Of a DNA stretch of 64,000 nucleotides, positions 33,601 to 45,209 are shown piece by piece. Where the stretch lies: the NCBI RefSeq assembly GCF_022605725.1, contig NC_065546.1:48108227-48172226 (forward strand), read 5' to 3'. This stretch comes from Anthonomus grandis grandis. Lineage: Eukaryota > Arthropoda > Insecta > Coleoptera > Curculionidae. Made by a program: the position numbers and the translations under genes. The notes below the pieces were generated by a model. It had not been told where the DNA came from. It saw only the letters and a program-made list of their open reading frames with translations, and searched no databases. The first letter of the stretch is position 1, and each line of letters begins with the position of its first letter.

Positions 33601-34153
33601 GATTATAACACTGTAAAAGAGTAAATGGTGTTCATGTTAAGCAGTTGCGAAATTACTAAGATATTAATTAATTAATCTTAATTCTAGTTTTTTTCCATAT
33701 TTCGCTCCCAGTCCCCATTCCCATTACTATTCGTAAAAATCAAATAACTTTGCCTCGACTTTCCAAATTTAAAACATTAGAATTATTATTATTATTGCGT
33801 CAACAAAAACATTAAGGCTTGAATGTGGACTCAATATTCAGTTGACTCAATATTATTTCGTTGTTACGTTGGTATATATGACAGAAATATCGTTGACATT
33901 TAAGTTGTCAAAACTGTCGTTTGTCATTGATTTTCTTGATTCGCCTGGATATTGATTATTGCTTTGTGCAATTTGAATTTCCCAAGGAAATTGTAAACAA
34001 ATCGGTCGTGGAGCTCCTTATAATCTTCCTGTTTTTCTCTACAGATTTTTATATTAAAAACATTTATTATTTCAATTAGAAAAGGCGGGAATTAAACTAT
34101 TCCCTTACCACTTTAACCTTATATACACCTGAATATTGGGGATATTATTTATA
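33601..34153 (+). promoter_or_regulatory. Upstream region of Bcl7
   Basis: AT-rich with a short ATT repeat near 33780-33795. The promoter and 5' UTR of Bcl7 are expected between about 33850 and 34153. The sequence TTCGCCTGGATATTGATTATTG near 33940 is the least AT-rich part. No element is certain. Confidence 0.35.
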
Positions 34154-37100
34154 ATGTCCAGATCAATTCGAGCAGAGACCCGAAGCCGGGCAAAAGATGA
34201 TATTAAGAAAGTAATGAACAACATCGAAAAGGTCCGACGATGGTAAGTACTACATTTAAATTTTATCATTTTTGTACAGAGTATGTGCATCATATAAATT
34301 TAAACCTGATCAGCATATTACTGTAGTCGAGTTTTGGGTGGCCCAAGTGAAATATCTCTATTAAAAAATAAATTGTTAAATAGGCCCAATGTGATTAAAG
34401 TGCATATTGTAAATTGATTCTTCTAATTATCCACCTGATATTTTAAAGTCGGTATAATCTGGGTTAGCAACATTTGATTCTCCATCTGTAGAGTCATTTA
34501 AACATGTATATTTTATTTTTATCAACCCCTGCTGTAAGATGTCTCAAAAGTAAATCCATCAAAGTTCAAACAATTGAAATGAACTTTCAAAATTGAATAA
34601 TTTGTACTTTTAGGGAAAAAAAATGGGTTACCATAGGTGACACAACCATGAAAATTTTTAAGTGGGTACCTATGCACAACAGTGATTGTAAGAAAATAAA
34701 ACACAGAGAAAACAAAGAAAACTTTGCGAGGAAAACTCTGGCTCCTCCAGCGGTGGATACTTCAAACTCTAATTCCAACTTTAGTTTAGCTGAGGACTCA
34801 AATACCTGTAAGTTTAAATGCTTATTCCATTTTTCTATTGTTTCAGTAAGAAGCATAAGAAATAAGTAGGACAAATTAAAAAGTTATAGTATAAAAGACA
34901 AACACTCAATCAACATTTTTGTTGGTTTTGTACAACTTACGGTGGTATTTAAGAATACACTTTATTAAAAGTGCATTTATTATATTGTACAAATTTTGAG
35001 CAGTAATAGAACCACAAGTATATTATTATAAAAGAGGAATTTCTAGTTAGAAAAAGTCTTTGAAATATTAAAAAAATGGTTTTTAAAATAGTTAAATTTT
35101 TGGTAATTTGCTTCCGCATGATTTCAATTTCAACAAAAGATAAAAAGGAAAGAAAAATACATACCTACATATCTTCATAGGCTAATATACAGGGTGGTCC
35201 GGTTTCGATGGCGGAAAATTAAATGGCCGACGGAGAACGAAAAAATAATAAGTTGGCTATTATAAATAATATTCGAAAAATGATTCGTTAAAAAATTACA
35301 GGGTGTCAAAATTCTAATTAAAAAAATCAATTTTTTTTTATTTTTCTTAAACCACTTTAGATATTTTAATGAAATTTGGCACGTTTAGACAGTTAATCAA
35401 AACGCATCTTTTTGTGCAAAAATTATTAATTTTATTCACTAGTGGCGTGTGTGCAGGCCGATCTTCATACAATTTTAATTAATTTTAATTGAATTATTAA
35501 TTATTTTATGAAATCCTTGTTTAATTTAAAATAAAAAACATCTCTTTACTTTTTGTCGTAGGACACACTGTTTGCGAGTAAAAAAATAAATTTTTATAAA
35601 TGCTGATTTTTTTTTTAAACAAAAAATATGAAAATACTAAATTTAATTAAAGACTAAATTATTCTGTTGGGTTCTAAAAAAGACACAAGAATCTGGATTC
35701 CGAAATTGAAATAAATAATGAATATAATAATGCCGGCAAGAAGGCAATGCATGCATAAAACAAAAGACGGTTTATTCGTATTTTATTATGACAGTTAATT
35801 ATTTAAGTAAGTCAAATTATTGCGTTGGTTACCTTATTAATTTTGCTATTGTTAACAGTGTTGTTAAAAGTATTCTGAAAAATGCGTTTTTCAAGTAATG
35901 AATACGCTGATATTCATTTTTGTTATGGATTTTGTGATGGAAATGCGGAAGCGGCAGTTCGTGAATATCGAAGACGGTATCCAAATAGAAGAATTCCAGA
36001 TGCTCGCGTGTTCATTAGAACACATCAAAATTTTAGGAACTTTGGTCTACGTGGTAATAATGAACAATACCGAAACCAGAGAAATAATAATGAAAATTGC
36101 ACTGCGCACTTTTGATAATAATCCAAGGCTGAGCTCACGCAAGGCAGCTAAACAACTACAAATTCCTAAATCTCAAATATTGCAAACCTTACACGCTGAC
36201 CACAGGCATGCATATCACCTACAGCCTGTTCAGGGTTTACAACCTGGTGATGCTGAAAAGAGAGTAAGATTTTGTCAGTGGCTTTTAAACTCAACAGAGG
36301 AAAATCCCGACTTTTTACACAAGATACTTTGGACGGATGAGTCTTGTTTTACAAGACGCGGAGTGATAAATTTTCATAACATTCATGTTTGAGCACAACA
36401 GAATCCTCATGCAATTCGGCCAAGATCGTTTCAAAATGAATTTTCCGTTAATGTTTGGTTGGGCGTTATTCGTGATAATGTTTGTGGTCCACATTTCCTA
36501 CCTCCAAGGCTAAACTCACAACTATTTCTGGAATTTTTAAATATTAGTCTGCCGGACTACATTGAGGATTTACCCAATAATTTGAGACATGAAAGTTGGA
36601 TACAACTGGATGGAGCCCCCCAACATTTTGGAATAGGTGTAAGAAACTGGCTTAATAATAATTACTCTCGAAGGTGGATTGGCCGGCTAGGGAGGAATAA
36701 TATTAATGATCAAAATGGTATTGGACCAATACCCTGGCCACCCAGGTCACCGGATCTTAATCCACTAGATTTTTACGTTTGGGGAAACATTAAGGATAAA
36801 GTTCACGCTAATCCCGTATTTAACAGAGAGGAATTAATCTTAAGAATTCAGGAAGCATGTAATGACATGCAAAATCAAAATTTTGTGGTACTGGCTGCAA
36901 TAAACTCCTTAATAACTCGGTGTAGAAAATGTATTGAGGTCGGTGGGCTGCATTTTGAACAACTTCTTTAATTATTAATTGTTTTTATTTTGTAATTGTT
37001 TTTAAGGGAATTAAATGTGTTATCTTCCTATGTGTTTTTATAAATCAGTATTTTTACTCGCAAACGGTGTGTCGTACGACAAAAAGTAAAGAGATGTTTT

Positions 37101-39481
37101 TTATTTTAAATTAAACAAGGATTTCATAAAAAAAAGAAATTAAAAAAAAACCGTGGCGCATAATTTTTTTAACTAAAATTAATTAAAATTGTATGAAGAT
37201 CGGCCCGCACACACGCCACTGGTAAATAAAATTAATAATTTTTGCACAAAAAGATGCGTCTTGATTAACTGTCTAAACGTGCCAAATTTCATTAAAATAT
37301 CTAAAGTGGTTTAAGAAAAATAAAAAAAATTGATTTTTTTAATTAGAATTTTGACACCCTGTAATTTTTTAACGAATCATTTTTCGAATATTATTTATAA
37401 TAGCCAACTTATTATTTTTTCGTTCTCCGTCGGCCATTTAATTTTCCGCCATCGAAACCGGACCACCCTGTATAGTAGTGGCCATAATTATAGCAACAAG
37501 TACATTTTTCCTTGAAATTATATGATGTGGTAGATTAGAAAAAAAACTGGTATATATTATGATGTATTTTTTACAAAGCTTTTTATTTATGTTTATTTTT
37601 ATTGTTACTTTATAAAAGAAATAAAAAATGGGAACTTTTTAAAGGAAACGGGTTGGACAAAATTATAGCAACACATTTTAGAAAAATCAATTTATTTATT
37701 CTCCAAAGTCAAAATAAGATTACAATACAATAATATTCTTCAGTATTTAGTATAGTACCCTTTAGCCCTTATAACAGCAATGCATCTTTTTGGCATGGAT
37801 AAAATAAGTTTGTTTATAACATCATGATCGATTGACAACCAAGTATCCTGAAGAGCTTCGAAAAGTTCTCCAGCATTTTTGAAATTCCTGGTTCTACACC
37901 TGTTATCCACAATTTCCCAAAGATTTTCTATTGGATTTAAATCCGGAGATTGGGAGGGCCATTTCATAACATTAATTTTTTCATCATGGAGAAACTCTTT
38001 TATTAGCCTTGAAGAATGTTTTGGATCATTGTCATGTTGAAATTGATATAACAGCGGCATATTTTCTTCAGAATAGGGTAACATAACATTCTTTAATATA
38101 TCCTTGTACATAAATCGATCCATAATCCCTTCTATTCTGTGAAGAGGTCCCATACCATACCCCGAAAAACAGCCCCACACTAAAACTGAACCACCACCAT
38201 GCTTAACTGTAGGAGAAGTGTACCGAGGATTAAATCTTTTGCCTACAGGACGTCGAACGTATGCAGCACCATCACTTTTAAATAAATTGAATTTTGATTC
38301 ATCGCTAAAAATAACTCTGCGCCACTGATCAATAGTCCAGCCCTGGTGTTCTCGAGCAAATTCAAGTCAAGCCTTCACATTCTTCTTGGAAAGAAGAGGC
38401 TTTTTTGCTGGTCTGCGTCCAAACAACTTATTTTCAAATAGACGCCGCCTTATGGATCGTTCACTAAGATCGGAACACCCACTGCCATCCAAAAGCCCTT
38501 TAATTTTTGAAGAGGACAAAAATGGGTTTTGCCTGGAAATCCGAACAATCATTTTGTCACTTTTTTTTGAAGTTTTCCGGGGACGTCCCGAATTTTTTTT
38601 GGGTACTACCAGCCCTGTGTTATTGTATCTTTTCACTATACGTGATACAACTGATCTGTGAAGAGCAAAATTTTTTGCAATGGATGACTGTTTGATGCCT
38701 GACTTATACTGATTAATTATAAGTTGCCTCACTTCAACAGATACGGTTTTACCACGACTCATACTGTTATTTAAATAAGTTAATAACTACCAAGAAATCA
38801 CAATATAAATTGTTTCAATATTGCACTTCAACAGATTGAAAGAGCACTAAGTTTCAAATGTTGCTATAATTATGACCAGGTGAAATATTTGCAATTACAA
38901 ATATTTATTGTCAGCAAAAAAACAGGTAGGCTTTTTTTTATTTGAATGAGAAATTTTGTTTAAATATTAAGAGGCCATCTAAACCAGTGGCGTACTTTTA
39001 CGATTAAAACATACATATAATAGTTATTATTAAATATTAGTAAAATTCAGATTTGTTGCTATAACTTTGGCCACTACTGTATATCTATGTAGATATAGTA
39101 TTCTGTGATTTTATTTCTCTTATTAAGAATTACGTCTTACCTCACCTCACAGAAAATACAAATAATAAAGGACTGCTAAGTTTGAATAAACTGAACCTAA
39201 GAAATCATTGCTTTTTTCCCTTTACCAATTTTTTTTGGCTTTTTAATTCTCTGAAATTTCAGTATACCTGATAAAAACCATAACTGCTCAAAAAACTTTA
39301 ATTATCTTTTGTTTACATATACATTCTGGATCAGTTTTTTTATATATTTATAGGTTTTTCAACTGTAAGTGATTCCCAAGGCCCTACTGATTTTTCTTCT
39401 TCACACATGGCATTTTCCGATGATTCTAATTCACAAGGAAGTGAACAGCTGCATGGCGTAAAGAGGCTAAAGACTGATTAA
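34154..39481 (+). CDS. BCL7-like: BCL7 family protein (BAF/SWI-SNF subunit), three exons
   Basis: Exons 34154-34242, 34614-34807 and 39354-39481 (89+194+128 nt) give 136 residues. BCL7 proteins are small nuclear subunits of BAF-type chromatin remodellers. The diagnostic N-terminus is complete: MSRSIRAETRSRAKDDIKKV, then VRRWEKKWVTIGDTTMKIFK and WVP, with the Trp codon split by intron 1. A Ser/Asn-rich middle and the SDSQGPTDFSS motif in the last exon follow. Donors are GTAAGT; acceptors TTTTAG and TTATAG. Intron 2 (34808-39353) contains two whole DNA transposons, which account for most of its length. Confidence 0.9.
35190..37470 (+). mobile_element. Mariner-type element with about 280-bp terminal inverted repeats
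   Basis: The ends CAGGGTGGTCCGGTTTCGAT and inverse are flanked by TA (35188-35189 and 37471-37472). The inverted repeats are unusually long: they continue with few differences through AATTACAGGGTGTCAAAATT and past GATCTTCATACAATTTTAAT. The element is 2281 bp long. It lies in Bcl7 intron 2 in the gene's orientation. Confidence 0.88.
35882..36971 (+). pseudogene. Mariner-type transposase, one frameshift and one nonsense change
   Basis: It begins MRFSSNEYADIHFCYGFCDG and FRNFGLRG (HTH of DUF4817 type), then shifts frame near 36100 to AAKQLQIPKSQILQTLHADH, FCQWLLN, and ILWTDESCFTRRG (first Asp). A TGA at about 36390, probably TGG before mutation, interrupts the frame. The remainder has WIQLDGAPQHFG (second Asp), SPDLNPLDFYVWG and a FEQLL end. 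Confidence 0.8.
37473..39079 (-). mobile_element. Tc1-like element, recent, abutting the mariner element
   Basis: The left end TAGTAGTGGCCATAATTATA and right end (inverse) CAGTAGTGGCCAAAGTTATA differ by a few bases. The flanking TA are at 37471-37472 and 39080-39081. The left TA is the same dinucleotide that bounds the preceding mariner element, so one integrated exactly at the other's duplicated target. Confidence 0.87.
37740..38762 (-). pseudogene. Tc1-like transposase, one internal stop
   Basis: A 341-codon frame from MSRGKTVSVEVRQLIINQYK to KGYYTKY is broken only by a TGA at 38367-38369, most simply a CGA (Arg) to TGA change. Order: paired-like HTH (SGIKQSSIAKNFALHRSVVS), GRPRKTSKKS, second HTH (NPFLSSSKIKGLL), catalytic Asp in VIFSDESKFN, HGGGSVLVWGCFSGYG, Asp in HDNDPKHSS and Glu in SPDLNPIENLWE (DD34E type). 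Confidence 0.87.
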
Positions 39482-41344
39482 GGAAAATAATAAATGTAGT
39501 TAGTGTTTACATTATTTAGTAGTTAGATTTAACTTCTCTAAATGTAGAGGATGTCCATTTCTTATTAAAATTATGTCACAATAAGCAAAGTGAAAGTAAC
39601 ATTTCTGTTGAAAAGTCAAGTAGTTACTAATAAGTCATGGCAACAATTTTAAGCTTATATAATTATCATATAAGGGACATCCCAAGTATAAAAATATTTA
39701 GACATTATGTGTAATGAGAAGATACCCTTCCCTGATCTGTATATATGGTTTATTTATGCCTATGGTATAGTTTATTTTATAATTTCCACTTTATACTTAT
39801 GTAAGGAGACTTATTCTTAAGGTTAAAATAGATGTGAAAATTTCAAGCTTTGTTTTAAATACCTACTTTGATCAAAAAAATACATGAGTAAATCTCAAGA
39901 TTCTAATAGTTTTATTAGTTTATATTTTATAGGACAAACTCGGTAAGAAGTGAAAAGAACCAAAAAACTATGTATATTTGCTTATTAAGCAGTTATATAG
40001 AACTGAAGAAAACTTGACTAGTATAGAAAAACAAGTTGTATGATACAGGACCTAGACAAATTAATATCTTTATGTGCTGAAAACAAATATTTACAGTTAT
40101 CTAAAAACACGAATTAAGTAGGTACTAAAAGTATCAGTACAGTTAAAATGTATATAATAAAAAAGATAAGTGAAAATCAATTTGATAGAAAATAATTTAT
40201 GTAGTAGCCCCCTGCAACTAATTAGTTTTTTTAATTTTTCTGTTACTTTGAGTCTGGTTCATATTGCAAGCTGATGTCTACTTATTTAAATTTCCGTATT
40301 TCTTAACTTAATACTTTATAATAAACATAAATGCATATTTGAAGTATGTAGATTCCAATCATTGTCAATATTTTATTGTTTTTAATAATTGCATACATAA
40401 ATCTTTCTAAAAAATATGTACCTATTTGTATTTTTGACTAATATGCACATCAAAAAATGTAACTGGTTTACCATGAGAGTAATCTGAAGGCAGAACAAGG
40501 ACTTTTTATTTTATTGTATAGATTCTCTATAATTATGTGAATTCCACTGTAAATCATGATCAAAGTGAATCCTAAAAGAGCTGATAAGAAAGGCAACTGA
40601 TGCCTAATTATGATGAAACCCAAAAATAAGTATACCTACAAGGTAACACTTTTTTTGTTCAGTTTGACCTCACACTTCTGTATGCTAACCAAAGTACTGA
40701 CTTGTTTGCTAATATTGCTATCAGGAATCCCCAATAGTATAGTTTTCTCTTGTGCATTAGGGAATTGCAATTATTTATTTCTGACACCATTTAGAACGTT
40801 TCCAAAGCAAGAAAATGACTTTCCTAGGTTTTTATAAAACATACAGCTGAAGAAATAGGTTTACTGGTTTTCCACCAGACTGTATAAACGTTAAAGAAAA
40901 GTTATTTTGGTATAATTTATAAACTGACTATTACCAAAGCAAAATCTATATTGTTGTGATAAATTTTTAATTAGTTACCTATTTTGTTGCCAACAAACTG
41001 CATTTTGCAAAATTGTTTTGTAATAACAATTATTTTTAACTCCCTTTTTGATATAGAAACAAAAGTGCTGAGCCTGGACTATATATACCATAATATCTGT
41101 GGCTTTGGAGGGGTCCATTGAGGCACAAAAAAGAGCACCAAACTGGATTTGCTCAAATTGGCTTCTGCTAAATGCAAAAAAACAAATCAGATGTTTTTTA
41201 TCTTGGGAAAGTTTCACAATAATGAACTACAAGTGTGGTTCCCACAAGTAGAGCTTGAGCCAAAACTTAAGATGCCTATATATATGTACTTAGAAATCTG
41301 TGAAATTGTGTTTCTGTTAACGTCTTAAAAACTGCATATTATGT
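39482..41344. other. Bcl7 3' flank, no gene seen
   Basis: A potential signal AATAATAAATG lies just after the Bcl7 stop. The rest is AT-rich. The frames at 40610-40837 and 40975-41217 show no recognisable pattern. Confidence 0.5.
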
Positions 41345-41500
41345 AATATATCATCCACAGGGGTCATACAGCCCGCATACATAGGGTATTCAAAATAAAG
41401 AGGAAAGCTGTGAGAATAATAACAGGTTTTAGAAATAATGGCAAGGATATGTCTGTTAATTTGGATCTAATGATTGTTCTCTGTGTGAATATTTTGAAGT
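41345..41500 (+). pseudogene. LINE C-terminal relic
   Basis: Translation gives GHTARIHRVFKIKRKAVRII and TGFRNNGKDMSVNL, the thumb/connection region after the RT domain of Jockey/R1-type ORF2. It is directly followed by the (TTA)n tail of the minus-strand LINE. Confidence 0.5.
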
Positions 41501-41504
41501 ATTT

Positions 41505-44165
41505 ATTATTATTATTATTACGTTGACAATAGCAGGCGGTGAGACCGATGAAGCTATGGTTTCTTCCGTATGTTTCAGGCTTGAGTAGGTGGACATGCTC
41601 ACATGCAGTAGTGGATCATTCTCTCCGAATTTTGTCCCAGCTCAACATCAACGCGATTCTTGAAGATAGTTGGGGCCGTCACCGTTTCCTGATTTAACGA
41701 GTTCCACAAGTGCACTGCACGATTTGTTACAAAGTTTTTTCTGGAAAGTTTTGCCGTTCTTTCTTTTTCAAGCTTCCTTGGATGTCCTCGGAGATGATGG
41801 TTTTGGCTATAGTGGAAAAGGTTCGCCAAATTGCACTGGCAATCTTGTAGGTTTCGATGAGATCGCCTCTATGTCTTCGCTCTCTGAGAGTGGTCAAACC
41901 AAACCTGATTAATCTTTCTGGATATGGCACCTCGCTTAATTCGTAAGGGATTTTTGTTACTTTGCGCTGTAATTTCTCCAATTGGTCTATAACTTTAATA
42001 TAATATGGGTTCCATACAACAAAGGCATATTCTCTATTTATGTAACTCTCTTGTTTTATCTTTGTTGGATTATGGTGACATCATTTATCACAGCTCTTTG
42101 ACTAATCGAATTTCTAAATCTATTCAGAAGTTGCAAAATGCGTGTTTGCGATTTTCATATAATATTTTGTATAGAGATCATATTACTCCACACTAAAATA
42201 AACACTCAATATTATCTATGGCTAATCGACGTACGCTACATTTAACCAATTTTATTTATAGAGTTTTAAAATCCAAGCAACCGCCATATTTATATCAACT
42301 TTTCATATCTAGAGATCACTATCACCAAACTCGCTATACTGGCAATTTTCTTGTACCGCAACACCGTTCTGCAAATTTCCAAGAATCCTTTGCTTTTGTT
42401 GCACCTCAAATATGGAACAATATTCCAATTGAAAAAAAAAACTTTAGCAATATCTACATTTTCAAAACACATTAAAAATAAACTTTTGCAAGAGCAACGT
42501 ACAATTTAATGAAAAAGTGAGAAAATGTTGAAATTATCTGACTATTTGTGGCTAGATCTGTGCGTTCTCTGTCAGTCCAATTTATAAATAATAATGAATT
42601 ATTAGTGCTATTCTCCTAGTGACCTATGGGAGGTTCTTGTGCTTGACCGGATACCAAAATTATTGTCATAAACTGAAAATTATTAACTTTATTGTTAAGT
42701 ATAAATAGTGATTTTTTTTTTCTTTAGTTTTAGTTTTTGGGGCGCTCTACACATTTCTGAAAATAAGTTCCAGACTTGTGAATCGGTTTATTAATCGCAG
42801 GGTAGTCCTTTATTTATCATCAACCGAGATTATTGTTATATTTAAAAATAAAGTGTAATTTATTTTGGGATAAATAAAAAGTTTTTGAATTGAATATTCT
42901 ATTTTTGGTCTTATGTAACTTTTGTATAGAGTGGATATCATTTGAATAGAATGGTCCCTAAAAGCTTGTTTTATCAGATAGACTAGCGAGTTTGCTTTTT
43001 TACAAATTCTCGTTATATGACGTTCCCATTTTAGGTCTGATGTTATTAGGACTCCTAGATCATTTTGTTCGTTCACTGATTTTAAGGCACATCCATCCAG
43101 AAACTATTCATTATCTGGACCGATCCTCAACACTGTGCATTTGGATGTGTTTAGTTTCATTCCACATTGCCTTGACCACATCTCATCATTTTGCAGGTCT
43201 GCCTGGAGCAGCACTGCGCTGGTTAGAGGATTAGCATATATTTTGCAGTCATCTGCAAACAGAGTTGTGTCCATCTTTATAAGTCCAACTAGATCAAACA
43301 AATATGATGTAAAAAGCACTGGGCCAACTACCGATCCCTGGATAACGCCGCTGCTCACTCGATGTGGACTGGACAGCTGCTCCCCATTGACTATAACCTG
43401 GTAGAATCTCTCATTCAGTAATGCCTTGATCAGATCAAGCAGCTTTCCTCTGGCTCCAAAATGCTTCAGCTTTGCCATTAAGAGCTTGTGCGGGACTTTA
43501 TCAAATGCCTTTTCATAGTCAAGATATATTATGTCTGTTGGCTGGCCATTGTCGTGATTTTTTGTTCAGTCATTCAAACACTCTAAAAGGTTTGTTGTTG
43601 TTGAACGTTTAGGCAAAAATCAAACCATTCTCCAGAAAGAATGCTATGAGCTCCTTAACTATTACTTTCTCCATACATTTCAGTGGGTTGCATGTGAGGC
43701 TGATAGGTCTGTAGTTTTCCGGTTTGTTCCGGTCTCCCTTCTTGAACAGTGGTGTAACAATTGAGTGTTTCCATTCTTCTGGTATCTTTCCTTGTTCTAA
43801 GCATTCCTGCATTGCCCCCAAAAGCAAGGGACTGAGGGAATTTCTGCAATTTTGAAGGAAAACTGTTGGGATTTTATCTGGTCCTGGGCTTGAGTCCCTT
43901 TTCATATTTTCAAGCGCTTCTTCGAATTTCTCTTTTGTAAAATGAATAGTTACAATTGAGGGTTGCACCCTGCTGTGATTAGGCAATAATGGAATTGGAT
44001 ATGAATCGTTCGTGAATGCTGTATTAAACTGTTCTGCGATTGTTTCCGAATTTGCTTTATATCAAACAGAATATGGAGAAGTGTCATACTCATGGAGATG
44101 TCCACTTCTACCATACACAAGTGGGTTTGATGTGTAACCTGGGGAGTACAGTTTTTTAATGTCAT
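41505..44165 (-). mobile_element. Non-LTR retrotransposon on minus, 5'-truncated, interrupted
   Basis: Reading minus: SPGPDKIPTVFLQNCRNSLS, PLFKKGDRNKPENYRPISLT (RT), VIQGSVVGPVLFTSYLFDLV, FADDC (43104-43478, catalytic box), DLGVLITSDLKWERHI, SYIRPKIEYS, then after the insertion YAFVVWNPYY, LEKLQRKVTK, RRHRGDLIETYKI and RAVHLWNSL. It ends in a (TAA)n tail at 41505-41521. The endonuclease region is missing and frameshifts are present. Jockey/CR1-like. Confidence 0.7.
42032..42895 (+). mobile_element. Plus-strand LINE 3' fragment inserted in the minus LINE
   Basis: Encodes the C-terminal end of an ORF2: LLDYGDIIYHSSLTNRI, KSIQKLQNACLRFSYNIL, then LHLTNFIYRVLKSKQPPYLY and SFAFVAPQIWNNIP, followed by a long 3' UTR. 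Both sides keep ATATTCT, a likely target duplication. The minus LINE reads through the join (IEYS on one side, EYAFVVW on the other). Confidence 0.65.
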
Positions 44166-44635
44166 ATGACGTACTATCAGATTCTTACCTATTAGTAGGT
44201 TTAAACAGTTTATAAAGGAATATCTTATTAAAAATTCATTTGAGCAATACTTAACTTCTGATTTTACTTTAGTAGTATATTATAAGGGTTTTTATCATTG
44301 TAGGTGCCCAAGTCAAGTTATTTTAATGATTTATTTGAATTTACAATTTTTATAGATGCAATTTGTGATATTTTAATATGTGTGTTTTTAATAAGATGAA
44401 AGTGTAAATTTATTAATTTGATATTCTTTGATGTGTGTAAGATGTTTGTATTAACATGAAAAAACTATTACCCCATTGTAATGTTTGTGCCACTACTGAA
44501 CTAAGATATTAAACTATATTTAATTTATTTTCTGATAAAACAAGTCTTGTACTTTCCCTTCACTATGATGAAATAAGACTTAAAACACCAGATACTATTT
44601 ATTTTAACATCAACACTAACTTATCTACATTAAGG
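44166..44635. other. AT-rich spacer downstream of mRpL55
   Basis: No frame and no recognised repeat. It presumably contains the mRpL55 3' end (on minus). AATAAA-type signals on minus are present around 44595-44600. Confidence 0.4.
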
Positions 44636-45015
44636 TTATTTTTTTTTAATATATTTTAGATATTTGGCAGAATTGAAGTCGTCATCCAAATCATCATCTA
44701 TTACTACTTTCTTCTTTGGTTTTCTTTTCTCTAACCTTTCTTTTCGTTGAGCCTCAGTAAGGGTCCAAATATTCAATGGCAACTAAAATATGAAGTTGGT
44801 TATTAAAATGTATACTTTTCATTTTATTTCGTATGATAATTAATTACCTTAATAATTCTGCGTGGTTCCGGATAACGAATAGTATATGTAGACCCATCAG
44901 GCTGAACCAACAGTGTAGGATATGTTCTTGCATAAGTTAACCTGTGAGGTCTAGTAATTCCGGCAGACCAACAACTTAAACATCTTAATTGGAGAGACAG
45001 AGCCCCTATGTTCAT
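44636..45015 (-). CDS. mRpL55: Mitochondrial ribosomal protein L55 (two exons)
   Basis: Exons 45015-44848 and 44782-44636 (168+147 nt) give 104 residues of the large mitoribosomal subunit protein bL55m/mL55. Diagnostic stretch: ITRPHRLTYARTYPTLLVQP followed by DGSTYTIRYPEPRRIIK. After the 65-bp intron: LPLNIWTLTEAQRKERLEKR, basic KPKKKVVIDDDLDDD and the C-terminal FNSAKYLKYIKKK. The splice is AAG|GTAATT ... TTTTAG|TTG. The start is the only Met before the conserved block; residues 1-20 are the short, hydrophobic or mitochondrial-targeting part. A mariner element lies 195 bp upstream. Confidence 0.92.
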
Positions 45016-45209
45016 TTCGATCTATCAAAATGTCCTAATGATCTTTAAATATTAAAAAAAAAAACAATATTTTTGGTCGGGTTATAGGTTATGTGCAAAC
45101 ATAACATTTTTAATTTTTATAGGTTATGTATGCTATGTTGACAGAATAATCAGCGCTACCAACTGCAAAAGCGATTCCAATTAACAAAATGTCGGAAAGG
45201 TGACTTCTA

